This document shows, in pieces, positions 17,169 to 26,701 of a stretch of DNA of 64,000 bases. Below the pieces are notes generated by a model. The model worked only from the letters and a program-made list of their open reading frames with translations, did not search any database and was not told the origin of the DNA. The position numbers were made by a program, and so were the translations under genes. The DNA comes from Candidatus Gerdarchaeota archaeon (GTDB taxonomy: Archaea; Asgardarchaeota; Heimdallarchaeia; JABLTI01): the NCBI GenBank assembly GCA_016840945.1, contig JAEORJ010000339.1, positions 18,149-82,148 on the forward strand. Direction: 5' to 3'. Positions within the stretch are counted from its first letter, which is position 1, and each line of letters starts with the position of its first letter.

Positions 17169-18043
17169 ACACTTTAGAAACAACAGTTGCAATTATTGGG
17201 GGAGGTCCTGCTGGTTGTGCAACTGCATTACAATTGAAAAGAATGGATATTCCTTCTATACTTTTTGAAGAAAAGACTATAGGCGGATTAGCTATCAATG
17301 CTAATTTAATAGAAAATTTTCTTGGATTTCCCCAAGGTATTTCAGGTGAAGAATTCGTCAAATTATTAGACCAGCAATTAGAAGCAAATGTTGTTGAAGT
17401 CGTTTTTGATAAAATTGAAAACGTTTCTTATGACAATACTAAATTTCATCTTTCTGGTATAAAGAAGAACTGTATTTGCGATTATCTTGTTATTGCTACT
17501 GGCACCAAACCTAAGAAAATAGATTATCCTAATAGTGATTTACTCGAGAGCAAAGGGAAATTATTTTATGAACCCAAAGATGTCCCTAAACGTTTGCGAA
17601 AGAATCATAAAATAGCTATTATCGGTGGTGGAGATGCAGCATTTGATTATGCAATTAATTTTTCTCAATTTGAGAACGAAGTAATGATAATACATCGTAG
17701 TGAAGATTTCAAATGTCTTCCATTACTCTATAATAGGGCAACTAATATTGAAGAAATTGAATTGTTGCCTTCTACCATAATCCATGATTTTCAATTATTT
17801 GATGATAAGGTGCAAATTAATTATGAAAACCATGAAAAGATAATTGTCGATTTTGTACTTGTTGCTATAGGACGCTTCCCTAATGATGATTTACTTACAA
17901 AATTACCAGTAAATGAACTAACAGATAGACTATTTGTAATTGGTGATATTAAAAACGACAAATATCGACAAATATCAATAACTGCTGGCGAAGGAATAAA
18001 ATGTGCTATGGAACTTGCTAGTAAAATAAAATCTAAAATATGA
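17165..18043 (+). CDS. Thioredoxin-reductase-fold FAD/NAD(P) oxidoreductase lacking the redox CxxC
   Basis: A 292-residue flavoprotein. The FAD site is IIGGGPAG at 9-16, the NAD(P) site IIGGGDAAFDYA about 160, and the second FAD contact is IGD in LFVIGDIKND. The fold is that of TrxB, but the CxxC that sits just before the NAD(P) domain in thioredoxin reductases is absent (the segment reads KLFYEPKDVPKR). This places it with TrxR-like ferredoxin or flavodoxin NADP reductases or other reductases, rather than a thioredoxin reductase. It overlaps the upstream cysteine hydrolase by ATGA. The electron partner is unknown. Confidence 0.75.
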   Translation: MNTLETTVAIIGGGPAGCATALQLKRMDIPSILFEEKTIGGLAINANLIENFLGFPQGISGEEFVKLLDQQLEANVVEVVFDKIENVSYDNTKFHLSGIKKNCICDYLVIATGTKPKKIDYPNSDLLESKGKLFYEPKDVPKRLRKNHKIAIIGGGDAAFDYAINFSQFENEVMIIHRSEDFKCLPLLYNRATNIEEIELLPSTIIHDFQLFDDKVQINYENHEKIIVDFVLVAIGRFPNDDLLTKLPVNELTDRLFVIGDIKNDKYRQISITAGEGIKCAMELASKIKSKI

Positions 18044-18060
18044 TTATCATCTTATTGATT

Positions 18061-18086
18061 GTAATATATTTTATATAATATATTAC
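18061..18086. promoter_or_regulatory. Perfect inverted repeat in the promoter of the first MMPL gene
   Basis: A 10-bp arm GTAATATATT (18061-18070) is followed by TTATAT and its exact reverse complement AATATATTAC (18077-18086). It lies 57-82 bases before the ATG at 18143 and contains the most TATA-like run of the region, so it could be a promoter element, an operator over the TATA box, or both. The high AT content makes chance palindromes likelier. Confidence 0.4.
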
Positions 18087-18142
18087 CAATAACTGCTATT
18101 GTAAATTACTAATTATATACTAACTGTAAATTTGTGAGGGTT

Positions 18143-21100
18143 ATGTCTTCGGGAAAAAAACGATTTCAAAATGAAAAAACCGATAATGGAAAAGGAAAGG
18201 ATAAGATTCCATTTTTTCAAAGAGTAGGTACCTTTGTTTCGAAGAATTATAAGTTCATACTAATTATTTGGTTTGTTATAGTTGGAGCTTGTATTTATCC
18301 CGCTCTTAGATTAAATAAAGTACTAAGTTATAATGAATTGGAATTTTTACCTGATGATTTAGACTATCATGAAGGTGAAGCAATTTACGATTCATTATTT
18401 CCATCAAACTCTACTGGTACCACAATAATAGTAATACAATCAATTATCCCAATAGCTGCTGCGGAAAATATCCATTATATTGAAGAATTAACTACAAGGA
18501 TTTTTGAGGAGTATGGTGATGTTATTTCTGAATTTCAAAGTGTACTAACAGTATTAGACGCTTTTAATGCAACTTATTGGAATACAATCGAAAATTCAAT
18601 CCCGATAGTAAACGAAACAATATATCCCTTAATTTTAACAGGATTAAATGAGATAAATGAAACAAGAGATCTTTTAGATTATGCCTGGAAACAGATGGCT
18701 GATATTTATTTAATGACATGGTTCAATTTTTCTAGAACATACTATTATGGTCTATATAATTCAACTTTATTTGACACTGGCCCTGTACCTACAGTTTATG
18801 ATATGATTGAACAAGCAACAAATTATTCCATAGGTCAATCAATTAGTACTGATTATGTGGATACAGTATACAATACCATTAATACAGAACTATCAGAAAA
18901 TACTCTCTTGAATGATTCAGTATTACACAATATTACTTTAACTTTAACAAATGCTATACTATTTAATTCATTAGAAACCTCACTTGGATTGTCCCTTTCA
19001 TCTTATAATGAATTAATTTATCCAAGTTTAGTTGAATATAATAGTTATTGGAATCAGAGTTTCTACCAGCAGATTACTTCTTTAGGTACGCAAATAATTA
19101 ATGGGACAAGTTACACTGATAACTATTACCAAAATACAACCTTAAATGATGCTTATCAAAGTCAAGAAGAAGTGTTATTATTACTAGAAAGTATAAATGA
19201 AACTGCTTATAGTAATCTCAATTTAAAATCAACTGTTTGTAACCTATCATTAAATATAATTGACATTTCAAGTTTAATCGCTGAGTTAGATATTAGTTTA
19301 TTAGGTTACGAGGAAGAGCTAATAGCTGCAATAGATCCATTAATACCAATAATTGTACAGGAAATCTATGATTTGGGTCCCAATCCCACTTCTGAGGAAA
19401 TTATAATTTTAATTAACTCAGTTATAGATGATTTAATCAATGCTGTTATTGCTGTTTACCCACCACCGGAAGACATTATGGCTATACACTATTTATTAAG
19501 AAATTGGGTTTTAAGTAGTGATGGTTTAACAACTCTTATACTTATTTCATATGATGCTTACAATAAAACAATTGATGAAATAGATGCTATGGTTAAGGAA
19601 ACTGATGCTGGAATTGGAGCGTTAGCTTATGCTTTAGTTGATGAATTGAATTTACAAAGGACTAATGTCTACCATACTGGAGATCAAATGGTTACGGATG
19701 CTTGGGTTACTCAAGCTGAGGAGGATGCCCGTTTAATTGATATTTTCACTATTATTTTTGTGTTAATAATTCTATTAATTATCTTTTGCAGTTTCATTGC
19801 TCCTATAATTCCTCTTATAGCTATTGGAGCATCAGTTGTTGTTTCAATGGCTTTTCTATGGCTCATATCATTTACTATGGATGTTCATTTCATGGCAACT
19901 TTGTTTCTTACTGTTACCTCACTTGGTGCAGGTGTTGATTACTGTATCTTTATTTTCTCAAGATATAATGAGGAGCGTAAGAAAGGCTACAAAAAAGAAG
20001 AAGCTATTATTACTGCTGTAAGATACGCAGGTGAGTCAGTTTTCCATTCAGGTCTTACTGTAATTGTTGGTTTTGGTGCGATGATTATTCCTAACTTCCC
20101 ATTGTTACGTATTCTTGGAATCTCAATGTGTATAGGTATAACTATTTCAATTATTTCTGCATTATTGGTTGTTCCATCGATAATTTTGGTTTTAGGTGAT
20201 GCAATTTGGTGGCCTAAATTCCTCCAAACAGCTTTTCGTCCACAAAAATGGTTTAAAAAGAAGAAAATTGAGGAACCTGTTAACGAAGCTATAGAAGAGA
20301 ATCCTGATGGAAAACCAACATTAAAAATAAAGGATAATCATGAAAAGAAAGAACCAAAAAAGAGGTTCATTATTCGTTTTGCTAATACTATTACCAAAAA
20401 TGGTTTAACAATTACTATTTTAGCGTTTGTTGTAATTATCCCATTCATCTATTTAACAGCAACTATGGATACTAGTACAGATTTTATGGGAATGCTGCCT
20501 AAAGATTTTGATGGAACATTAGGTAGAAATATTTTATCGGAGAATATGCCTGTAGGTGACCCAACTTCAATTAAACTTCTTCTCTATGATCTTCCTCTTA
20601 GTCCTTATGAGAAGATTATCCAGGATGAAATAAGTTTTCTTTGCTATCATATCGAAAATGATATTGACGGTGTGGCAACAGTAACATCTTTGGTTAAACC
20701 ATTTGGAGGTTCATTTGCATTTAATGATCCGCTGAATAATATTTTTGCTCAATATAGTTTAGGTTTTATTGGTTCAGATAATCGTTCCACTATCATTGAA
20801 ATCTATCTTTTCTATTCACCATATGCAAAAGAAACTGAATTGATTGTTAGTGAGCTACCTGAAACTGTTGAAGGAATCTTTGAATCTAGTGGTTTAACTA
20901 CACTACAGCAAGGGAAAATTCATTGTCTAGGATATGCCCGAGCTTTATATGAAATCAAATTAGTAACGGACAAATCGTTTCCAATAGTATTACCAGTAGT
21001 CATCATAGGCGTTTATCTTGTTCTTTTCTTCTTATTTGGTTCTTATTTCACACCACTAAGGTTGATTTTAACTATCGCTTTTAGTATCGTAATCACATTA

Positions 21101-21562
21101 GGTCTTCTGCAGCTTGTTTTTTCACTCGGATTCAATGTTCCGATTTTCTGGCTGTTACCACTGATGCTATTTTCAATACTGATGGGATTAGGCCTTGATT
21201 ATGATATTTTCTTGGTTACTAGAATAAAGGAATATTATGACAAAGGCATGTCAAATAAAGAGGCAATAGCTCATGCCTTAGACCACACAGCTTCAATCAT
21301 TACTTCATGTGGAACACTTATGGCTGCTGCTTATTCCTCTCTGTTAATATCTCAATTATGGCATTTGCGAGAATTAGGTTTTGCTTTTGCAATAGCGATA
21401 ATATTAGATGCTACAATAATACGTTTAGTTTTTGTTCCAGCTGTTATGGTCTTAATGGAGAAATATAATTGGATTGGTCCAAAATTGCTAATGAAGCTAA
21501 GACATCAGCATCCAGAGTCACTAGAAAATAATGATAAAGATATAGTAGGTGAGATTGAATAA
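18143..21562 (+). CDS. MMPL/RND-superfamily membrane exporter (first copy)
   Basis: A protein of about 1139 residues in the MMPL branch of the RND superfamily, which exports lipids or hydrophobic compounds using the proton gradient. Architecture: cytoplasmic N-terminus, helix 1 near residues 35-55, a very large extracellular domain (about 430 residues, many N-x-S/T sites), helices 2-6, a cytoplasmic charged linker near 700-745, then the repeat with helix 7, a second ectodomain and helices 8-12. Proton-relay-type Asp-Tyr pairs occur in both halves: LGAGVDYCIFIFSRY and GLGLDYDIFLVTR. ATG 18143 follows GTGAGGG closely; GTG 18134 in frame is an alternative. A paralogue lies at 29814-33467. Confidence 0.9.
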   Translation: MSSGKKRFQNEKTDNGKGKDKIPFFQRVGTFVSKNYKFILIIWFVIVGACIYPALRLNKVLSYNELEFLPDDLDYHEGEAIYDSLFPSNSTGTTIIVIQSIIPIAAAENIHYIEELTTRIFEEYGDVISEFQSVLTVLDAFNATYWNTIENSIPIVNETIYPLILTGLNEINETRDLLDYAWKQMADIYLMTWFNFSRTYYYGLYNSTLFDTGPVPTVYDMIEQATNYSIGQSISTDYVDTVYNTINTELSENTLLNDSVLHNITLTLTNAILFNSLETSLGLSLSSYNELIYPSLVEYNSYWNQSFYQQITSLGTQIINGTSYTDNYYQNTTLNDAYQSQEEVLLLLESINETAYSNLNLKSTVCNLSLNIIDISSLIAELDISLLGYEEELIAAIDPLIPIIVQEIYDLGPNPTSEEIIILINSVIDDLINAVIAVYPPPEDIMAIHYLLRNWVLSSDGLTTLILISYDAYNKTIDEIDAMVKETDAGIGALAYALVDELNLQRTNVYHTGDQMVTDAWVTQAEEDARLIDIFTIIFVLIILLIIFCSFIAPIIPLIAIGASVVVSMAFLWLISFTMDVHFMATLFLTVTSLGAGVDYCIFIFSRYNEERKKGYKKEEAIITAVRYAGESVFHSGLTVIVGFGAMIIPNFPLLRILGISMCIGITISIISALLVVPSIILVLGDAIWWPKFLQTAFRPQKWFKKKKIEEPVNEAIEENPDGKPTLKIKDNHEKKEPKKRFIIRFANTITKNGLTITILAFVVIIPFIYLTATMDTSTDFMGMLPKDFDGTLGRNILSENMPVGDPTSIKLLLYDLPLSPYEKIIQDEISFLCYHIENDIDGVATVTSLVKPFGGSFAFNDPLNNIFAQYSLGFIGSDNRSTIIEIYLFYSPYAKETELIVSELPETVEGIFESSGLTTLQQGKIHCLGYARALYEIKLVTDKSFPIVLPVVIIGVYLVLFFLFGSYFTPLRLILTIAFSIVITLGLLQLVFSLGFNVPIFWLLPLMLFSILMGLGLDYDIFLVTRIKEYYDKGMSNKEAIAHALDHTASIITSCGTLMAAAYSSLLISQLWHLRELGFAFAIAIILDATIIRLVFVPAVMVLMEKYNWIGPKLLMKLRHQHPESLENNDKDIVGEIE

Positions 21563-21862
21563 ACATTCGATGAGCTTTTAGACAGCAGGATGAATAAATA
21601 GAGTATAATCTATCAGCTTTAATCTTTTTATTCAAATTTCCAATTGATTGACAAAATTACTTCAAATGTTTGTTTAATCGCTACTCTATGATTGATTTGG
21701 AAAAGATTAATAAAGCAATTTTTTCGATTTATTATTTCTTTAAACTTAAAGGGATTCTATTTTTTTTTATTTAACTATTATATAATAAAATTAATCTATT
21801 TTAAATTTATATAATCTAAGATTCATACAGAATTTTTTAAAGAATAATTTTTTTTGATTTTT
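21563..21862. other. 300-base AT-rich gap between MMPL gene and esterase
   Basis: No coding frame or RNA gene is visible. The left part has T-runs (CTTTTTATTC near 21625) that could end MMPL transcription. The right part (21740-21862) is extremely AT-rich with T8-T9 runs and TTATATAATAAAATTAA near 21778, a plausible promoter for the esterase. Confidence 0.4.
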
Positions 21863-23209
21863 ATGCATCTAGTAACCAAAGAAGCCATTAAAAGTCCTAT
21901 TTTAAAGGATATACAACAACAAATAAGCATATCAGATGATTACGAAAAAATTACCATACCTTTTTGGAGAAAAATGGCAAAAGAGCACACCCCCTTAATT
22001 GAGAAACTTGAAGAAGAACCCAATCATTATTTAGTAACATTTATTTTTCAATATTCAGGAAAAACAAAAGATATATTCGTTGATTGCTCCGCATTTGGAA
22101 AATTTTTTGAAAGAAAACAAATGGTTCATCTAAACCACTCGGATATTTATTATAATTCAGTTTTTGTTCGCAATCAAACTCGAATATCTTATGAATTTTT
22201 ATTTGGGGATATTAAAACACCTTTGTATCTAGAAGATTCATCCAAAGTGCGCGAAAATATATCAAAAGCGATTTGTGATCCTCTCAATAATAAAAAATTA
22301 AAAACAGGGAAAGATCATTATATTTCATATTTAGAAACTCCTGATTGTTTAAAACAAAAATGGTATGAACTAGAAGATTTAGGAGATTCTACGGAAAAAG
22401 GATGTGTAGAAGATTGGTTTATTCCAATAAAATCTCAAACGAAAGAAATTGATAAAGAGAAAAAAGCTGAAAATAAGAATACAAAAGATAGTGAGGATTT
22501 AAAGGAAATTATAGAGCAACCAGTCCAAGTTTATTTGCCACCAGGATATAAAAAAGAAGGTCATTCCTATCCTGTAGGTATTTTTTTTGATGGAGCATGG
22601 TTGATGAGTCACGACTATTTTCATACAGAACATGTTTTCAATAAATTAATTCTAAAAGAAGCTATTCCTCCAATGATTTTTGTTTTAATTTACCATCTGA
22701 ATCGAGACAAAGAGTTATGTGGGAATTCAGAATTTCAAGAGTTTGTAGTTAGGGAGTTAATTCCTCAATTACAAAATAAATATCCTGTTACCAAAGATCC
22801 CAAAAAAACAGTGATAGGAGGAATGAGTTTTGGAGGTTTAACTGCAATGGATTTGGCTTTACATAATCCGCACATATTTGGAAAGGTTATAAGTCAATCA
22901 GGATCATTTTGGGTTGGAAAGAATGAATTCCGACAATATGAAGACCCAACCAGTCAGTATTTAATTTCAGAAGTTGTAAAAATGCCAAAAGTCGATCTTG
23001 ATATCTTTATGGAGATTGGATTTTATGAAACCCCAGAATCTTTGTTTCAGATGGCGAATCATTATTTTTCAAATTTACATATGCGAGATCTTTTGCTTGC
23101 TAAAGGATATAATGTAAAATTTCAAGAATTTAATGGAGACCATAATCCACTACAATGGCGGGAATCCTTAGCTGAAGCATTAATCTTTTTAATGGGAAAA
23201 AAGAATTAG
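21863..23209 (+). CDS. Esterase of the enterochelin esterase/EstD type (alpha/beta hydrolase)
   Basis: A 448-residue protein built like Fes-type esterases: an N-terminal beta-rich domain of about 190 residues, a charged linker rich in Lys and Glu near 195-215, and a C-terminal esterase D (PF00756-like) catalytic domain. VYLPPGYKKEG opens the catalytic domain, the nucleophile is Ser322 in GGMSFGG, the base is the His in FNGDHNPLQWRE near the C-terminus, and the acid is probably in the MEIGFYE strand. No signal peptide is seen, so it would act in the cytoplasm. Substrate could be a siderophore ester or another ester. An ATG at 21863 is preferred over TTG 21854; no good ribosome site precedes either. 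Confidence 0.75.
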   Translation: MHLVTKEAIKSPILKDIQQQISISDDYEKITIPFWRKMAKEHTPLIEKLEEEPNHYLVTFIFQYSGKTKDIFVDCSAFGKFFERKQMVHLNHSDIYYNSVFVRNQTRISYEFLFGDIKTPLYLEDSSKVRENISKAICDPLNNKKLKTGKDHYISYLETPDCLKQKWYELEDLGDSTEKGCVEDWFIPIKSQTKEIDKEKKAENKNTKDSEDLKEIIEQPVQVYLPPGYKKEGHSYPVGIFFDGAWLMSHDYFHTEHVFNKLILKEAIPPMIFVLIYHLNRDKELCGNSEFQEFVVRELIPQLQNKYPVTKDPKKTVIGGMSFGGLTAMDLALHNPHIFGKVISQSGSFWVGKNEFRQYEDPTSQYLISEVVKMPKVDLDIFMEIGFYETPESLFQMANHYFSNLHMRDLLLAKGYNVKFQEFNGDHNPLQWRESLAEALIFLMGKKN

Positions 23210-23281
23210 TTTAATTTTCTTTTTTAGATTATTTATAACTTAGATTTTTCCCTCAAAATAAAGTTTAGATTTTATTTGTTA

Positions 23282-23569
23282 TTACTCTACATCCTGATTT
23301 ATCTTTTTAGCATTTTCCGGCCAAATTCTTTCATCAACAGGTTGATAGCATTGATTACATTGGATTTTCTTGATCATTTCACCATTTTCTGTGTAGTGAC
23401 AAGTTATATACAAACCAACATCACATAGATAATCCCAGTTACATTGTTTGCAATAATAGTACTTTTTTGGTATGGTAGAATTAGGTGGCCAAGTGTAACC
23501 ACTACAAGATAAACATAATTTTCTGCCATCACATTGTAAATGATTTCCACGAACAGTCAAATATTTCAC
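23282..23569 (-). CDS. Cysteine-rich small protein, probable zinc binder
   Basis: A 95-residue protein with nine cysteines: Cys13, Cys19, Cys22, Cys40, Cys43, Cys49, Cys57, Cys71 and Cys74. Three CxxC pairs (CLSC, CKQC, CNQC) suggest two zinc or iron sites. No family is recognised. It is divergent from pyruvate phosphate dikinase and convergent with the esterase, standing alone on the minus strand. Aromatic content is high (YYYCKQCNWDYLC). No signal peptide. Confidence 0.5.
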   Translation of the reverse strand: MKYLTVRGNHLQCDGRKLCLSCSGYTWPPNSTIPKKYYYCKQCNWDYLCDVGLYITCHYTENGEMIKKIQCNQCYQPVDERIWPENAKKINQDVE

Positions 23570-23916
23570 CCTTTTTCAATCTACTACTACATTCATAAGT
23601 ACAAGTTAACGTTGTCTCTTTTTACAACACTATCATTAATTAATAATTTAGATATCGGCATAAAATAAATCAAAATAGGCGAATATTAAATTATATCATT
23701 TTAATATCAAATATTTGCTTTCATAAAATAATCTTAGTTTCTAAAGAAAACGCCATTATCAGCAATAACATTCAAATCGTAATTCTTTTATTCAGTTAGT
23801 TTTGCCGATAAAGTGGATTTAGCATTTGATCTATAATCAAATTGCATATTCAACACAAATGAAATTTAAAGAAATGAAATTTCAAATTTGTTAATTAATT
23901 AGGAGAAATTAGTAAA
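23570..23916. promoter_or_regulatory. Divergent promoter region before ppdK with direct repeats
   Basis: A 347-base gap without a gene. Near its right end AAATGAAATTT occurs twice in direct orientation (23857-23867 and 23872-23882, 15 bases apart), and GAAATTT (23861-23867) can pair with AAATTTC (23877-23883) as a 7-bp stem. AGGAG at 23901-23905 is the ppdK ribosome site. The repeats lie in the probable leader or promoter of ppdK and could be a regulator site; the rest shows only AT-rich sequence. Confidence 0.4.
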
Positions 23917-26622
23917 ATGGCCAAAAAATATGTCTATTCCTTCGAAGAAGGAAAAGCAGGTATGAAAGACCTGTTGGGCGGTAAAGGTGCTAACTTATCA
24001 GAAATGACTAATTTAGGTATCCCAGTACCACCAGGTTTTACAATTTCAACTGAAGCTTGTATAGAATATCTTGCAAGGAAAAAAGTTTTTCCAGATACTA
24101 TGATGGAGCAAGTTGATAAAGCCCTATTAAATCTCGAAAAAAAGATGGGCAAGAAATTAGGTGATCCCAAAGATCCCTTATTAGTTAGTGTCCGAAGTGG
24201 TGCTAGAATTAGTATGCCAGGTATGATGGACACTGTTCTAAATCTTGGTTTAAATGATGAAGCAGTAAAAGGTTTAGCACAAATTTCCGAAGATGAACGT
24301 TTTGCTTATGATTCTTATAGACGTTTTATTATGATGTTCGGGGATGTTGTAAAAGGAGTCGAACGTAAGAAATTCGATAAAGCCCTTGAAGAGATGAAAA
24401 AGAAAAAAGGCATTAAAGCTGATGTAGATTTAGATACTAATGATTTAAAGCAATTAGTCGAAGAATTCAAAGAAATCTACAAAAAAGATCAAGGTGTAGA
24501 ATTCCCACAAGATCCCAAAGTACAACTGACAGATTCCATAAAAGCTGTTTTTGGTTCATGGAACAATGAACGAGCTATTAATTATCGAAATCATGAGGGT
24601 ATTCCTCATGATATTGGTACAGCAGTCAATGTTCAAACAATGGTATATGGTAATCTAGGGAAAAATAGTGCTACTGGTGTTGCATTCACAAGAAATCCCT
24701 CAAATGGTGTAAAAGAACGATTTGGTGAATATCTAGTTCAAGCACAAGGTGAAGATGTTGTTGCTGGTATTAGAACTCCAACCCCTATCTCTCAACTACA
24801 AAAAGATATGCCAGAGATGTATAAAACATTCAATGAAATTTGCGACAAATTAGAACAACACTACAAAGAGGTTCAAGATATCGAATTCACCATTCAACAA
24901 GGTAAGTTCTTCATGCTTCAAACCAGAACCGGTAAACGAACTGGTGTAGCAGCAGCAAAAATCGCTTTTGATTTAGTGCAAGAAGGAATGATTGATAAAA
25001 GAACAGCTGTTAGCAGAATCACCCCAAGAGATGTTGAAAACACTCTCTTCCCACAAATCGTCTGGGAAAATCCAAAGCAAAAAACCTACACAAATGAGAA
25101 AGGTGAAGTCGTCAAGGCTCAAATTATTGCCAAAGGATTACCAGCAAGTCCTGGTGCTGCAGCCGGTATAGCAATGTTCACTGCGGATAAAGCAAAAGCA
25201 GCAGCTGATAAAGGAGCCAAAGTTATCTTAGTTAGTGAAGAAACTACCCCAGAAGATTTCCATGGTATGGCTGCTAGTCAAGGTATTATTACCGCTCGTG
25301 GAGGAATGACCTCTCATGCAGCAGTAGTTTCAAGACAAATCGGTACTACCTGTATCGCTGGTGCGGGTGATATCTCATCTATGCATATTTCCGAAACGAC
25401 TCTTGAGGGTATGGATGGATTAAAAATCAATGAAGGCGAATGGTTAACCCTTGATGGTTTTGATGCTATCGCTTATATGGGTAAATTGCCATTGAAACAA
25501 GCTGAATTATCAAAGGAGATGGCTGCTATTCTTACTTGGGCTGATGAAATAGCCAAGAAGGAAGGCAAAGGATTCCATGTAAGAACCAACGCTGACAAAC
25601 CGGATCAAACAAAAATTGCTATTGATTATGGAGCTTTAGGCATTGGTTTAACCAGAACAGAGCATATGTTCATGGAGAAAGAACGATTACCAATCGTGCA
25701 AAAAATGATTCTCGCAAGAGATAGACCTGAAGAACGAAAGAAACATGTCTTTGATTTATTACCATTCCAAAGAGGCGACTTTGAAGGAATATTCAGAGAA
25801 GCAAAAGGTTACCCAGTGATTATCCGATTGATTGACCCACCATTACATGAATTCTTACCAGATGAAATTGAATTACTTGAAAAAATCTGGAAAAATAATT
25901 TAGGAGAAGATTCAGAGGAAGCTAAACTTTTACGAGAAGTTCGAGCAACCAAAGAGGCAAATCCAATGATGGGTTTCAGAGGAGTTAGATTATGTCTAGG
26001 CATCCCTGAATTAATTGAAATGCAAGCAAGAGCTATTCTTGAAGCAGCTTCAAATGTAAATAAGGAAGGCAAGCCAGTCTATCCTGAAATCATGGTTCCA
26101 GTAGTCGGTTTTGCTAAAGAATTCATTCTCGCAAAAGACATTATCATGAAAGTCAAAGATGATGTTGAGAAAGAATCTGGTGTGAAATTAGACAAGTTCA
26201 AAATTGGTACAATGATTGAAGTTCCTCGTGCAGCCTTAGTTGCTGAAGAGCTTGCTAAAGCTGGTTGTCAATTCTTCAGTTTCGGTACCAATGACCTTCA
26301 CCAAATGGGTCTAGGCTTCTCTCGAGATGATGCAGGTAAGTTCATTAACTTGTATATTGAACTTGGCATTATTGAACAAGATCCTTTTGTTTCTATAGAA
26401 CAACATGGTATTGGTCAACTTATGGACATGACCGTTAAAGGTGGACACAAAGGCTACAAAGGTATTGAGATTGGAATTTGTGGGGAACAAGGTGGCGATC
26501 CCAAATCCATTGATTTCTGTTATCGTATTGGTTTAGATTATGTCAGTTGTTCACCATTACGTGTTCCTGTAGCTCGTTTAGCTGCAGCTCATGCAGTTAT
26601 CAATAACGGTTCACGAAAATAA
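23917..26622 (+). CDS. ppdK: Pyruvate, phosphate dikinase
   Basis: PPDK interconverts pyruvate, ATP and phosphate with PEP, AMP and pyrophosphate, linking pyruvate to gluconeogenesis or glycolysis. The 901 residues have the full three-part layout: N-terminal ATP-grasp domain (VRSGARISMPGMMDTVLNLG near 90-110), central phosphohistidine domain with GGMTSHAAVVS (His467, the regulatory Thr465 two residues before it), and the C-terminal PEP/pyruvate TIM barrel (ARNADKPD-like RTNADKPD, GLTRTEHMF, FSFGTNDLHQMGLGFSRDD, CGEQGG). Length is normal for the family. AGGAG lies 11 bases before the ATG. Codon use and clean ribosome site suggest strong expression. A hairpin follows the stop. Confidence 0.98.
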   Translation: MAKKYVYSFEEGKAGMKDLLGGKGANLSEMTNLGIPVPPGFTISTEACIEYLARKKVFPDTMMEQVDKALLNLEKKMGKKLGDPKDPLLVSVRSGARISMPGMMDTVLNLGLNDEAVKGLAQISEDERFAYDSYRRFIMMFGDVVKGVERKKFDKALEEMKKKKGIKADVDLDTNDLKQLVEEFKEIYKKDQGVEFPQDPKVQLTDSIKAVFGSWNNERAINYRNHEGIPHDIGTAVNVQTMVYGNLGKNSATGVAFTRNPSNGVKERFGEYLVQAQGEDVVAGIRTPTPISQLQKDMPEMYKTFNEICDKLEQHYKEVQDIEFTIQQGKFFMLQTRTGKRTGVAAAKIAFDLVQEGMIDKRTAVSRITPRDVENTLFPQIVWENPKQKTYTNEKGEVVKAQIIAKGLPASPGAAAGIAMFTADKAKAAADKGAKVILVSEETTPEDFHGMAASQGIITARGGMTSHAAVVSRQIGTTCIAGAGDISSMHISETTLEGMDGLKINEGEWLTLDGFDAIAYMGKLPLKQAELSKEMAAILTWADEIAKKEGKGFHVRTNADKPDQTKIAIDYGALGIGLTRTEHMFMEKERLPIVQKMILARDRPEERKKHVFDLLPFQRGDFEGIFREAKGYPVIIRLIDPPLHEFLPDEIELLEKIWKNNLGEDSEEAKLLREVRATKEANPMMGFRGVRLCLGIPELIEMQARAILEAASNVNKEGKPVYPEIMVPVVGFAKEFILAKDIIMKVKDDVEKESGVKLDKFKIGTMIEVPRAALVAEELAKAGCQFFSFGTNDLHQMGLGFSRDDAGKFINLYIELGIIEQDPFVSIEQHGIGQLMDMTVKGGHKGYKGIEIGICGEQGGDPKSIDFCYRIGLDYVSCSPLRVPVARLAAAHAVINNGSRK

Positions 26623-26634
26623 TAGTAAAATAAG

Positions 26635-26667
26635 AAGACTCTTTTGAGTCTTTCTTCATTCTTTTTT
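26635..26667 (+). terminator. Stem-loop terminator behind ppdK
   Basis: AAGACTC (26635-26641), loop TTTT, GAGTCTT (26646-26652), then TCTTCATTCTTTTTT. It begins 13 bases after the ppdK stop. Confidence 0.6.
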
Positions 26668-26701
26668 ACATAATTTTTCAATTACCTACATTTGATTTCT
26701 A

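Noticed and set aside
17165..18043. Thioredoxin reductase identity
   Set aside because: The CxxC needed for thioredoxin reduction is absent before the NAD(P) domain; only a CxC elsewhere.
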